From positions 1 through 13,171 of the forward strand of contig PBPH01000101.1 in the NCBI GenBank assembly GCA_002725475.1: DNA of 13,171 bases. Direction: 5' to 3'. The position numbers were made by a program, and so were the translations under genes. How positions within the stretch are numbered: the stretch's first letter is position 1; each line of letters begins with the position of its first letter. The notes under the pieces were generated by a model. The model was not told where the DNA came from, made no database searches, and worked only from the letters and a program-made list of their open reading frames with translations. Positions 1-6,960 of this stretch are shown piece after piece. Source of the stretch: Methanobacteriota archaeon. GTDB taxonomy: Archaea > Thermoplasmatota > Poseidoniia > Poseidoniales > Thalassarchaeaceae.

Positions 1-131
1 AGACCCAGTAGATACCCAATACCTGGTAAAGAAAGACCCAATCCTATTATGGTGAAAGCTACCAATTCATAATTAGCAAATTCTTGATTTGAAGAAATCT
101 TTGTGGGATGCCCGTCCTCAGATACTTCCAT
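1..131 (-). CDS. N-terminal part of an unidentified membrane protein (runs off the left edge)
   Basis: The reverse strand is open from an ATG at 131 to the window edge, giving 43 codons. The product starts MEVSEDGHPTKISS, a short polar stretch, and continues into a hydrophobic segment, about residues 24-43 (LVAFTIIGLGLSLPGIGYLL), that looks like a first membrane helix. A GGTGAT motif (135-140, reverse strand) lies just before the ATG, and an in-frame TAG a few codons upstream argues against a longer start. The preceding gene on the same strand, the FKBP, ends 30 bases away, so this is probably the next gene of a ccmF-fkbp transcription unit. Family not recognised; too little is visible to assign a function. 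The open frame is short, so support comes from the ribosome binding site, the spacing and the helix. Confidence 0.55.
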   Translation of the reverse strand, partial: MEVSEDGHPTKISSNQEFANYELVAFTIIGLGLSLPGIGYLLG

Positions 132-161
132 CAAATCACCAAGAATACACTAGTGAAAGTT

Positions 162-899
162 TCACTCTTCTTCGCCGTGGTCATGATCATGATCGTGATC
201 GTGTTCGTGTTCTTCAGTTGGTTCCCGGTATGGGTGTACATCTCTGAATGTAATAGTTCTAGCACCTACACTATCACGTAAAGAGCGAATTAGCTGGAAC
301 TTTGCCATACCCCATGATTGGTCGTATCCAATAAATTCTGGCACCTTAATATCTACATCATCGCCATCAAATGATACTTCAAAATCATCTGAGCCAGTCG
401 TCATTTTAAGAAGCGTAGTTACCATCTCTTCCCTATCCTCAACAACCTTAGTGATTTTGTAATTATATCGTAATGTTTTGCCTGCCAACTCGTGATTAAA
501 ATCGATACGGGCTCGACCTGCACGGAACATTACAAGAGTCCCCTTTCGATCACCGATTTGTACAGAGCCGCCAACTTGTAGATTATCTGGATCACGTACT
601 TGGCGGGCTAATTGCTGAGGTCCAAAATATTCTACAAGATTTGCATCACGCACTCCATAACCCTGTTCTGGAGGTATGTCGATATCATAATCTGTATCTA
701 CTTCTGCCTCGGCTAAACTTTCTTCAAAACCTGAAATTAATCGCCCTTCACCAATTGTGACGCATAGTGGTTCGTAATTTCTATCCTCCACATGAGCGTC
801 ATTTGACTTCGCGGTTTCCTCACGCGTGGTTTCAATTAAATCTCCAGACTCCGCATCAAACAGATCGTAATCAATGTAGACAATTGTTCCTTCTTCCAT
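162..899 (-). CDS. FKBP-type peptidyl-prolyl cis-trans isomerase, long archaeal/SlyD-like, with His-rich tail
   Basis: Cytoplasmic prolyl isomerase and chaperone of 245 residues. Visible parts in order: FKBP strands from about residue 4 (GTIVYIDYDLFD); the GEGRLISGFEESL motif at 50-62; PPEQGYGVRDANLVE at 76-90; an inserted-flap (IF) chaperone domain at about 90-130; the closing FKBP strand with DFNHELAGKTL at 133-143, matching the NH-LAG signature of SlyD; an extra C-terminal domain at about 155-222, as in long archaeal FKBPs; and a tail at 231-241 alternating His with Asp or Glu, followed by GEEE. The stretch at about 24-43 between the first strands is longer than in SlyD but usual in archaeal members. 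The ATG at 899 has a good GGAGTGG site six bases upstream. The tail probably binds divalent metal, as in SlyD; that is inferred. The gene lies 77 bases after ccmF on the same strand. Confidence 0.93.
   Translation of the reverse strand: MEEGTIVYIDYDLFDAESGDLIETTREETAKSNDAHVEDRNYEPLCVTIGEGRLISGFEESLAEAEVDTDYDIDIPPEQGYGVRDANLVEYFGPQQLARQVRDPDNLQVGGSVQIGDRKGTLVMFRAGRARIDFNHELAGKTLRYNYKITKVVEDREEMVTTLLKMTTGSDDFEVSFDGDDVDIKVPEFIGYDQSWGMAKFQLIRSLRDSVGARTITFRDVHPYREPTEEHEHDHDHDHDHGEEE
175..212 (-). repeat. Degenerate hexamer tandem repeat encoding the His/Asp tail
   Basis: On the plus strand the 3' end of the FKBP gene contains degenerate tandem copies of a six-base unit (CATGAT, CGTGAT, CGTGTT), which encode alternating His and Asp/Glu on the reverse strand. 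The reading frame is kept and the unit is a multiple of three, so copy-number change would lengthen or shorten the metal-binding tail without a frameshift. Confidence 0.6.
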
Positions 900-905
900 T
901 ATTTA

Positions 906-912
906 CCACTCC
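906..912 (-). promoter_or_regulatory. Ribosome binding site of the FKBP gene
   Basis: GGAGTGG on the reverse strand, six bases before the ATG at 899. It fixes that start and sits one base from the hairpin at 914-928. Confidence 0.6.
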
Positions 913-913
913 A

Positions 914-928
914 CGCCCCTACGGGGCG
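914..928. promoter_or_regulatory. GC-rich perfect hairpin between ccmF and the FKBP gene
   Basis: CGCCCC at 914-919 and GGGGCG at 923-928 form a perfect six-base-pair stem with a three-base loop. On the reverse strand it lies after the ccmF stop and directly before the FKBP ribosome binding site. It could be part of the FKBP leader or a processing or termination structure after ccmF. No T-run follows it on the reverse strand, so a terminator role is weakly supported. Confidence 0.4.
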
Positions 929-976
929 AGCCGCCGACCGACTCTCCCTTTATCAGTGAGCCGGTAAATGTCAGAA

Positions 977-3523
977 CTACTTAGAGGGTGTTTTGCTATT
1001 CTTTTCTCCCGAGTATGAAGTAATCCAAATAGTGAAGGTTGAGAGTATTATCATCAGCCAGCCGGCCCAAACAAGGTGACTACCTGGCAAGTGGTATACT
1101 GTTAGCCGGACTCTATCAAGTTCAACCTCACCTGAAGCCATATCAATTGTATCTGATGCGTTACCTAACTCTTGAGTTTGTGACCAATCAAATATGAATA
1201 TTGTATCCCCAGTTAATGAAGAATAACGCGCTACCTCACTTCTCGGGAATCCATTAGAATCATCGAATCTGAGCATACCTGGATTGACCTGTTCAAGCAG
1301 ATTACCCGCACCATCCCTAACTTCGATTTCTGCACCTAGAAAGCCATCACCAACATTGAATCGATCTACGAATGCCTCGTCGCTGGATGATAGCACGGTC
1401 CATTCAGTGAAGGTCAAATGGAGACCTTCATGAGATAATTCGTCTCCTTTTACCAACACCACTTGATGACTAGGGTCAGTTCTATCAACTAGAGTTGTTG
1501 TGAAGATATGCCCCACTAGAAGTAACATAATTCCGACATGAGCTGTGTGTGAAAGGGCACTGCGTAACTTAGCATTAGAATAACCATCAATTGTTTTCCT
1601 AGTTAGGTCATATGCTAATCTGATTAGAGAAGGTATTGCAACCACAATTAAAGGTAGCATTAGCCAAGCCACATCTCCACGAACAATTATTTCGCTGAAT
1701 TCAGAATTACTATCGCCAGCCAATGGAATATTGAGAACCGCACCTAAGATTACACCAAGTAAAATGAATCCTGCTAAGAGGAAAGGTACGAACCTAGATG
1801 GGACTGTTCCTTTCCAAGAATAAGTTGCAAGTCCTGCGGCCACAATCAGAATTAAGGGGCTACCGAACATCTCATGCATACCTAATGACGCCCCATCAAT
1901 GCTAGCCAGCATCAACATCCAAGTCAGGGTAAGAAAAATCGCGCCTATGACAACTGGTGTATAGCGAGCAAGACGTAACTGGACTTTTCTAGTAGTAAAT
2001 TTAGAAATTCGCTCCAATAGTGGTTGCTCTTCTTCATCAGAATCCTTAGTTAATACTGGCCAAAGGAATATGAGCATAGCAATTCCTGCAATGCTAACTT
2101 CAATTAGGAAGGCATAGGTAGCCGTTAAAATAATTGTAATCCCAGTAATATTCCAGACATTATCTGAATCATTTCTCACACTAGCCTTCAATAGCATCAC
2201 GACACATAGAAGAAAACCTACCACATAATCCTCAATGAAATATGATAACAACAATATCGCAACCATTGAAATGGACTTTTGGGTGTTGTCAAATAATTCT
2301 GGTAGTGTGTTTTTAGGTGGCCATAATAACACAATTAATGACGTAGATGCAAATAATAAGATTGCTGCTGGAGGTAACAACTCTACCCAATTTTTCTCAG
2401 AACCCAATAAATCTATGGAAATGAATCGGGATAAAGGGATTAATGGAAGCATGAAAAAAGAATATTGACTAATCTTGCGCCATCTTTTTTGATTACCAAT
2501 ATCACTTTGAGCAATTATCAACCAAGCAATTGTGATAGATAATATGACAACCAAAGAGGCAAGATAAGTGGTTACTTCAGTACCAGCAATTCCTTGTCCT
2601 TGAAGTTCAATTAATCGGCCGATTGCGGAATCGCTTCTTCCATCTGTCTCATCACCAATAAACGCATGAACAGAAGCCCAAACTCCGTTTGCTCTTGTGA
2701 CCATTGTAGCATGAATGGAAAACCAACCAGGGAGGATAGCTAGAGGGACTGCCCATTTTGAGGTGTCTTTAGCAGGATTAACTCGTAAGTGAAGAAGAAG
2801 AAGAAGGCTGAGCCAAGGTAAAAGTGATGCTGTCTCGACAGGATCCCAAGCCCAGTACCCCCCCCAATCAAGGACTGTGTATGCCCATAAACCACCTAAC
2901 CCAATCCCAAGAGTGCCTACTGCAAACGCAGCTCTCGCCGATGGGAGAACATATTCTCGAACTTTCGTTCTCTCAGAAACTCCTTCTGTTAGGATAAATG
3001 CCAACGCCTTCAGCGTCACTACCATACAAAGTGAATAATACAGAAAAACCAATGGTGGATGAATTACCATTAAATCGGTTTGTAACAAGGGATTTAATTC
3101 CCCACCCCAACTACTTTGTGCAAGTCTAAATGGGCGCATAATGAGCGCCAAAAGAAAGAGAGTTGAAATCACCCCATTGATCATTTTTCCGAATGTAATA
3201 TCAGTTTCCTCATTTCCTTTATTTTGGAAAAATAATCCGCACAAGGCTAGAAAGCCCGCCCATAGCAATGTGGGCCCTTCCCTACCCCCCCATACTGCAC
3301 TTATCCTATACAGTAGAGGCATTTCTCCACCACCATACAACCTAACAATATCAAAAGAAGTGGAATCTGATACAAATAGAAATGTTAGAACAATGAATGG
3401 TTGAATCTGAAGAATTACTATGGCACGCTTGAGCCATTTTTTCAAGTCATTTGAAAGCTCCCGCCATGGTATGAAAAGGAATGCTATTGAAGATGCCAAC
3501 GCAACCCAAAGGACCCACTGCAT
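977..3523 (-). CDS. ccmF: CcmF/CcsA-family cytochrome c haem lyase (CcmF-type), unusually long
   Basis: Polytopic membrane protein of 848 residues expected to attach haem to apocytochrome c outside the membrane. Diagnostic features: VWGGREGPTLLW at 77-88 (compare W-G-x-x-E-G-S-x-L-L-W in CcmF); MVIHPPLVF with His155; the tryptophan-rich haem-handling motif WGGYWAWDPVETASLLPWL at 220-238; TRANGVWASVHAF with His286; and SHTAHVGIM with His659/His662 before a C-terminal extracytoplasmic domain and a final membrane helix near the C-terminus. Bacterial CcmF is about 650 residues, so this protein is some 200 longer; much of the excess seems to be additional hydrophobic segments at about 325-600. I start at the ATG at 3523, which leads straight into the first helix (MQWVLWVALASS); a TTG at 3538 would add five residues. 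No clear ribosome binding site precedes either start. It follows the GGR gene by 64 bases on the same strand. No other Ccm gene is visible. Confidence 0.93.
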   Translation of the reverse strand: MQWVLWVALASSIAFLFIPWRELSNDLKKWLKRAIVILQIQPFIVLTFLFVSDSTSFDIVRLYGGGEMPLLYRISAVWGGREGPTLLWAGFLALCGLFFQNKGNEETDITFGKMINGVISTLFLLALIMRPFRLAQSSWGGELNPLLQTDLMVIHPPLVFLYYSLCMVVTLKALAFILTEGVSERTKVREYVLPSARAAFAVGTLGIGLGGLWAYTVLDWGGYWAWDPVETASLLPWLSLLLLLHLRVNPAKDTSKWAVPLAILPGWFSIHATMVTRANGVWASVHAFIGDETDGRSDSAIGRLIELQGQGIAGTEVTTYLASLVVILSITIAWLIIAQSDIGNQKRWRKISQYSFFMLPLIPLSRFISIDLLGSEKNWVELLPPAAILLFASTSLIVLLWPPKNTLPELFDNTQKSISMVAILLLSYFIEDYVVGFLLCVVMLLKASVRNDSDNVWNITGITIILTATYAFLIEVSIAGIAMLIFLWPVLTKDSDEEEQPLLERISKFTTRKVQLRLARYTPVVIGAIFLTLTWMLMLASIDGASLGMHEMFGSPLILIVAAGLATYSWKGTVPSRFVPFLLAGFILLGVILGAVLNIPLAGDSNSEFSEIIVRGDVAWLMLPLIVVAIPSLIRLAYDLTRKTIDGYSNAKLRSALSHTAHVGIMLLLVGHIFTTTLVDRTDPSHQVVLVKGDELSHEGLHLTFTEWTVLSSSDEAFVDRFNVGDGFLGAEIEVRDGAGNLLEQVNPGMLRFDDSNGFPRSEVARYSSLTGDTIFIFDWSQTQELGNASDTIDMASGEVELDRVRLTVYHLPGSHLVWAGWLMIILSTFTIWITSYSGEKNSKTPSK

Positions 3524-3587
3524 GATGTGTGCGAACAAGGGCTAGGAGATTGGGATTTCGGCGCGAAAATAGGTTGGAGGATTTACT

Positions 3588-4817
3588 TTACCAACCGTAA
3601 TGTTTCGCGCGGCTATAACCAAATGCAAGCATCGCTGGAATTATTCGTTTGAAATAGAGGCTCGGCCTACGAAATAAAAGACGAACTCCTACCATAGCCT
3701 TACCTGAAATACCCATTGCGGACATCTCTTCGGGGAAGCAACCACCCATTGCAGACATGTCATCATCGCTGAGTGAATAAAGAGCCGTCTTCCCACGTAA
3801 TATTTTCTCATAAGGAGGAAATTCATTCTTCCACCGAGTATGGTATATCGCCAAATTATCTGCGGAAGTGTCTCCAGATTCAATTGCTTCAGCAGCAGTC
3901 TGAGCTGCAAAGGATGCTGATTTCAATGCTAAATGAGACCCCCCTTCGAATAATGGAGACGTGAAACCTGCAGCATCGCCAACTAACATAATGCCATCAG
4001 CGTGAGTTACCTCATGTGGCCCAGAAATAGGGATTGTACCCCCAAATGCCGGGTTTCCCTTCTCCTTCCATGGAGGAAGAACCTGATCAAGTTCCTTGAA
4101 GTGCGTATTGTCAATGAACTCGTCTAAGGCCTTCTTTGCCCTAGTTCTGTCCTCGGTAACAAGCCCTACGTTGGCACGGCCATCGCACTTTGGAATCATC
4201 CACAAGTACCCCTTCTCGGCGTACTCTGGCCAAATGTAGAAGTCTAGATATCCATCCGTGGGGACTTGTTGCAGTTCATACTGCATTCCTGCAATTACTT
4301 TGGGTCTTGGGTTAAGGGCAAGCAATTTAGAGCACACTCCAGCAACACCCGATGCATCGATGACTATCTTTGTTTCAAATGGGAACATGTCTCCTTTTCC
4401 TTCACAACGCCATCCCATGAATTTTCCATCAACATCTATTCGTTCCATTCCAGTGAGTTTGTGAGATAGGTGGAGTGCCGCACCATTGGCAACGGCTTCT
4501 TCTGCAAGCCATTGTTCAAACAGATGTTTTTCCAAAACATAACCTGGCTCACTGAGTTTCTTGGCAGTACCATCTGGAAATAGAACTCTAATACCATCAA
4601 CATGACGGGAAATCACCTCATCTGGTAACTCAAGATTCAGATTATTGACCGCTATATCTGAAATGCATTCGCCACAATGTACTGGGGTACCTATTTCATC
4701 ATGATCTTCAATAATCGCTACTTTAAGACCACGACGAGCAGCGTGTAGGGCTGCTGAACCACCACCGGGTCCAGCACCTATGACGAGAACATCGCATTCT
4801 GTCGCCGCTGCTTCCAT
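3588..4817 (-). CDS. Geranylgeranyl reductase family FAD-dependent oxidoreductase
   Basis: Flavoprotein of 409 residues from the family that saturates isoprenoid double bonds, such as archaeal lipid chains or menaquinone side chains. FAD-binding Rossmann motif DVLVIGAGPGGGSAA at about 9-23; PVHCGEC at 45-51, in the place of the family's P-V-x-C motif with the active-site cysteine; GYLWMIPKCDGRANVGL at about 203-219, matching the family's substrate-binding signature; and the second FAD motif MLVGDAAGFTSPLFEGG at about 277-293. I prefer the ATG at 4817, which places the Rossmann strand a few residues in as is usual; an in-frame ATG at 4847 would add ten residues (MKRVPPPSTV) encoded across a run of eight G on the plus strand. 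It is transcribed divergently from ubiD. The context suggests quinone side-chain reduction, but a membrane-lipid role is equally possible from sequence. Confidence 0.9.
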   Translation of the reverse strand: MEAAATECDVLVIGAGPGGGSAALHAARRGLKVAIIEDHDEIGTPVHCGECISDIAVNNLNLELPDEVISRHVDGIRVLFPDGTAKKLSEPGYVLEKHLFEQWLAEEAVANGAALHLSHKLTGMERIDVDGKFMGWRCEGKGDMFPFETKIVIDASGVAGVCSKLLALNPRPKVIAGMQYELQQVPTDGYLDFYIWPEYAEKGYLWMIPKCDGRANVGLVTEDRTRAKKALDEFIDNTHFKELDQVLPPWKEKGNPAFGGTIPISGPHEVTHADGIMLVGDAAGFTSPLFEGGSHLALKSASFAAQTAAEAIESGDTSADNLAIYHTRWKNEFPPYEKILRGKTALYSLSDDDMSAMGGCFPEEMSAMGISGKAMVGVRLLFRRPSLYFKRIIPAMLAFGYSRAKHYGW

Positions 4818-4881
4818 AACTGTAGATGGGGGGGGTACTCGCTTCATGAATAACTCGGTTAAACTGCTAACACCACCTTCC

Positions 4882-4896
4882 TTGATATTTGATATG
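4882..4896 (+). promoter_or_regulatory. TATA-like element upstream of ubiD
   Basis: TTGATATTTGATATG lies 21-35 bases before the ATG at 4917, the spacing expected for an archaeal TATA box feeding a leaderless transcript that begins at the start codon. No convincing ribosome binding site precedes that ATG, which fits. The same AT-rich patch lies 36-50 bases upstream of the alternative reductase start at 4847 and could serve both directions. Confidence 0.45.
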
Positions 4897-4916
4897 TGGG
4901 AGCCCTTCGGGGGTCT

Positions 4917-6959
4917 ATGGGATGGAGGAATCTGCAGCAATTCGTGGCCGCCCTTGAGGATGGCAACGAAGTGCTTAGAATCAAGCGCCCTGTTGATGTA
5001 GAATTGGAAGCCGGATGTATTGCAGATAGAATTGTGAAAATGGGTGGGAAAGCTGTTGTTTTTGAACAACCAAGGCTTCCAAATGGAGATATCTCTAAAA
5101 TTCCGTTAGTGATGAATCTCTTCGGAAGTCATGATAGAGTCAAATTAGCATTGGGGGTCGAAAGATTATCTGAAATCGGTGAACGTTTGGTTGGAATGAT
5201 GAAACCTGACGTAAACGCCATTTCAAAGAAGCCTTGGAAGGGAATTTCTCTAGCTCGGCAAGGATTGAGAATGGCCCCAAAACGAGTGAAGAAAGGCGCA
5301 TGTCAAGAAATCGTAATGGAAACGCCCGATTTAACTACCCTACCAATTCCAAAAACATGGCCTAATGATGGAGGGCAATTCATTACTCTTCCACTCGTGG
5401 TTACAAAGGATCCAATTTCTGGAGAGCAAAATCTTGGAATGTATCGTTCCCAGATATATGGCCCCACGGAATGCGGGCTACATTGGCAGATGCATAAGCA
5501 CGGTGCTGATCATGCCGATTCAAGTAAAGAAGTCGCTGAGCAAATCCCTGTTGCGATTTGTTTAGGAGGGCCACCTGAACTAATTTTCAGCGCTATAGCC
5601 CCACTTCCTGACAATCTTTCAGAATTCATGTTTGCATCATTCCTAGGTAATCAAAGAATCCACATGGTGAAAGCTAAGACTCAGGACTTAATGGTACCTG
5701 CAGAGGCTGAGATTGTTATCGAAGGGTACTGCATACCTGGCGAAACTCGAACAGAGGGGCCATTTGGTGATCACTTTGGCTTGTATAGTCTTGAAGGAGA
5801 TTATCCTGTAATGCACGTAACTGCTATTACCCATCGCTCTGAACCAATGGTGCCAATGACAATTGTTGGTTTGCCTCCAATGGAAGATGGTTATCTTGGC
5901 GAAGGTATGGGCGATGCATTTCTACCTGTATTGAATTTCCAACACCGTGATGTTGTCGATTTGTTTACCCCTCTAGGGGCAGGATTTCATAACTTAGCTA
6001 TCATATCATCAAAGCAACGTTATCCCAGACAAGCACGAAAAACATGCCTAGGACTTCTCGGTGCCGGGCAGTTGATGTTCTCAAAAATCTCTGTGGCTGT
6101 CGATTCAACCCACCAAGTAAAGGACTTGAATGCACTTCTTGATGTGCTAGATCAAAAAGTGGATCCTTATTCGGATTTGATTACAGTTCCTGGTTTAGTT
6201 GCAGACACACTAGATGCTTCTTCACCTTGGGAAAACGTACATGATAAATTGCTAATTGATGCAACAACTTTACCTGCAGCTGACCCCCGTAAAGGAGGCT
6301 TTGGGGTGCCAAGGGGTACTAGTTTTGACAGCACACCAGATTGGCGGCGGGGATTGATTGAAGCCACCGGTGTATCTGTTGAATTCTGTGCTAAAGTTAG
6401 AGCATTAGATTCTGTTTCTGAAGTTCTACAACTAAGGCCATCAATGCTAGTAATTACAACCAATATCGATGACACCCCTAGTCCGATAACTGGAATGGAA
6501 GCCATCCTTGACCCATCCTCTTGGGCTGTTCAAGTAGAGGCAAGTCGAGCCCAAAGGCAGAAAATTTTTCAATTGATGAATTCAATTTGGCAATTGGAAG
6601 GTTCGGAAAACTTAAGGTGGTTGTTTATCACTGATAATGACGTCAAACTTCATTCGGCAGGAGTTAATCGAAAACTGTTGTGGCAACTAACTGTTCGATT
6701 TGATGTTGGAAGAGATTTACACTTTGATTCTGGGAAAAGGAGGGTTTGTTGGGATGCCACTACGCCCATCCCTCACCCTGGACGACAAGCACTGCAAGAT
6801 GCGGGGCAACAAATCTCGGCTCTTGATCCAATATATCCGATTAGAAGTTGGCCCGCATTAACACTTCACAATGCCGCCACCCTTACCAAAGTGACCAACA
6901 TGGCTGGTTATGATGGATATGAGCAACGAGCTTGGGAACCTAATGTTACAAGGTGGTAA
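4917..6959 (+). CDS. UbiD-family prenylated-FMN-dependent decarboxylase (menaquinone MqnL-like)
   Basis: Predicted aromatic-acid decarboxylase of 680 residues using prenylated FMN. The start MGWRNLQQFVAALEDGNEVLRI matches the family N-terminus, so ATG 4917 is preferred over the GTG at 4896. Motifs: QFITLPLVVTKDP at about 154-166; NLGMYRSQIYG at 172-182; GLHWQMHKHGADH at about 187-199 (cofactor region); and IEGYCIPGETRTEGPFGDH at 268-286, carrying the Glu residues of the catalytic E-R-E network. It is longer than E. coli UbiD (about 500) and resembles the longer menaquinone-type members, with VDPYSDLITVPG in the second half. The stop is one base from the ATG of the UbiA gene, so the two are almost certainly co-transcribed. 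The likely job is decarboxylating a naphthoate or benzoate precursor around the prenylation step. The UbiX/MqnM partner that makes prenylated FMN is not in the window. Confidence 0.9.
   Translation: MGWRNLQQFVAALEDGNEVLRIKRPVDVELEAGCIADRIVKMGGKAVVFEQPRLPNGDISKIPLVMNLFGSHDRVKLALGVERLSEIGERLVGMMKPDVNAISKKPWKGISLARQGLRMAPKRVKKGACQEIVMETPDLTTLPIPKTWPNDGGQFITLPLVVTKDPISGEQNLGMYRSQIYGPTECGLHWQMHKHGADHADSSKEVAEQIPVAICLGGPPELIFSAIAPLPDNLSEFMFASFLGNQRIHMVKAKTQDLMVPAEAEIVIEGYCIPGETRTEGPFGDHFGLYSLEGDYPVMHVTAITHRSEPMVPMTIVGLPPMEDGYLGEGMGDAFLPVLNFQHRDVVDLFTPLGAGFHNLAIISSKQRYPRQARKTCLGLLGAGQLMFSKISVAVDSTHQVKDLNALLDVLDQKVDPYSDLITVPGLVADTLDASSPWENVHDKLLIDATTLPAADPRKGGFGVPRGTSFDSTPDWRRGLIEATGVSVEFCAKVRALDSVSEVLQLRPSMLVITTNIDDTPSPITGMEAILDPSSWAVQVEASRAQRQKIFQLMNSIWQLEGSENLRWLFITDNDVKLHSAGVNRKLLWQLTVRFDVGRDLHFDSGKRRVCWDATTPIPHPGRQALQDAGQQISALDPIYPIRSWPALTLHNAATLTKVTNMAGYDGYEQRAWEPNVTRW
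6951..6956 (+). promoter_or_regulatory. Ribosome binding site deciding the UbiA start
   Basis: AGGTGG ends four bases before the ATG at 6961 and overlaps the last codons of ubiD. It favours 6961 over the in-frame ATG at 6910, which would overlap ubiD by 50 bases and add a 17-residue polar leader. Confidence 0.6.
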
Positions 6960-6960
6960 T

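Noticed and set aside
928..963. Direct repeat GAGCCG at 928-933 and 958-963
   Set aside because: Six bases only; expected by chance and not linked to any promoter element.
767..967. 66-codon plus-strand open frame over the FKBP 5' end and gap
   Set aside because: Opposite the FKBP N-terminus, no recognisable protein features.
2861..2872. Run of eight C within ccmF as a possible frameshift
   Set aside because: The frame stays intact through it and it encodes the conserved WGGY part of the haem-lyase motif.
4896..4916. GTG start for ubiD adding seven residues
   Set aside because: The ATG at 4917 begins exactly at the conserved UbiD N-terminus and has TATA spacing for a leaderless message.
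4818..5069. Longer N-terminus of the reductase reaching 5069 on the minus strand
   Set aside because: It overlaps the well-supported ubiD start and promoter, is not family-like, and precedes the normal Rossmann-fold start; the frame is merely open.
6167..6505. 112-codon minus-strand open frame inside ubiD
   Set aside because: Opposite conserved UbiD sequence, with no motif or initiation signal.
6910..6960. Upstream ATG for the UbiA gene
   Set aside because: It overlaps ubiD, adds a polar leader unlike the family, and the AGGTGG site points to 6961.
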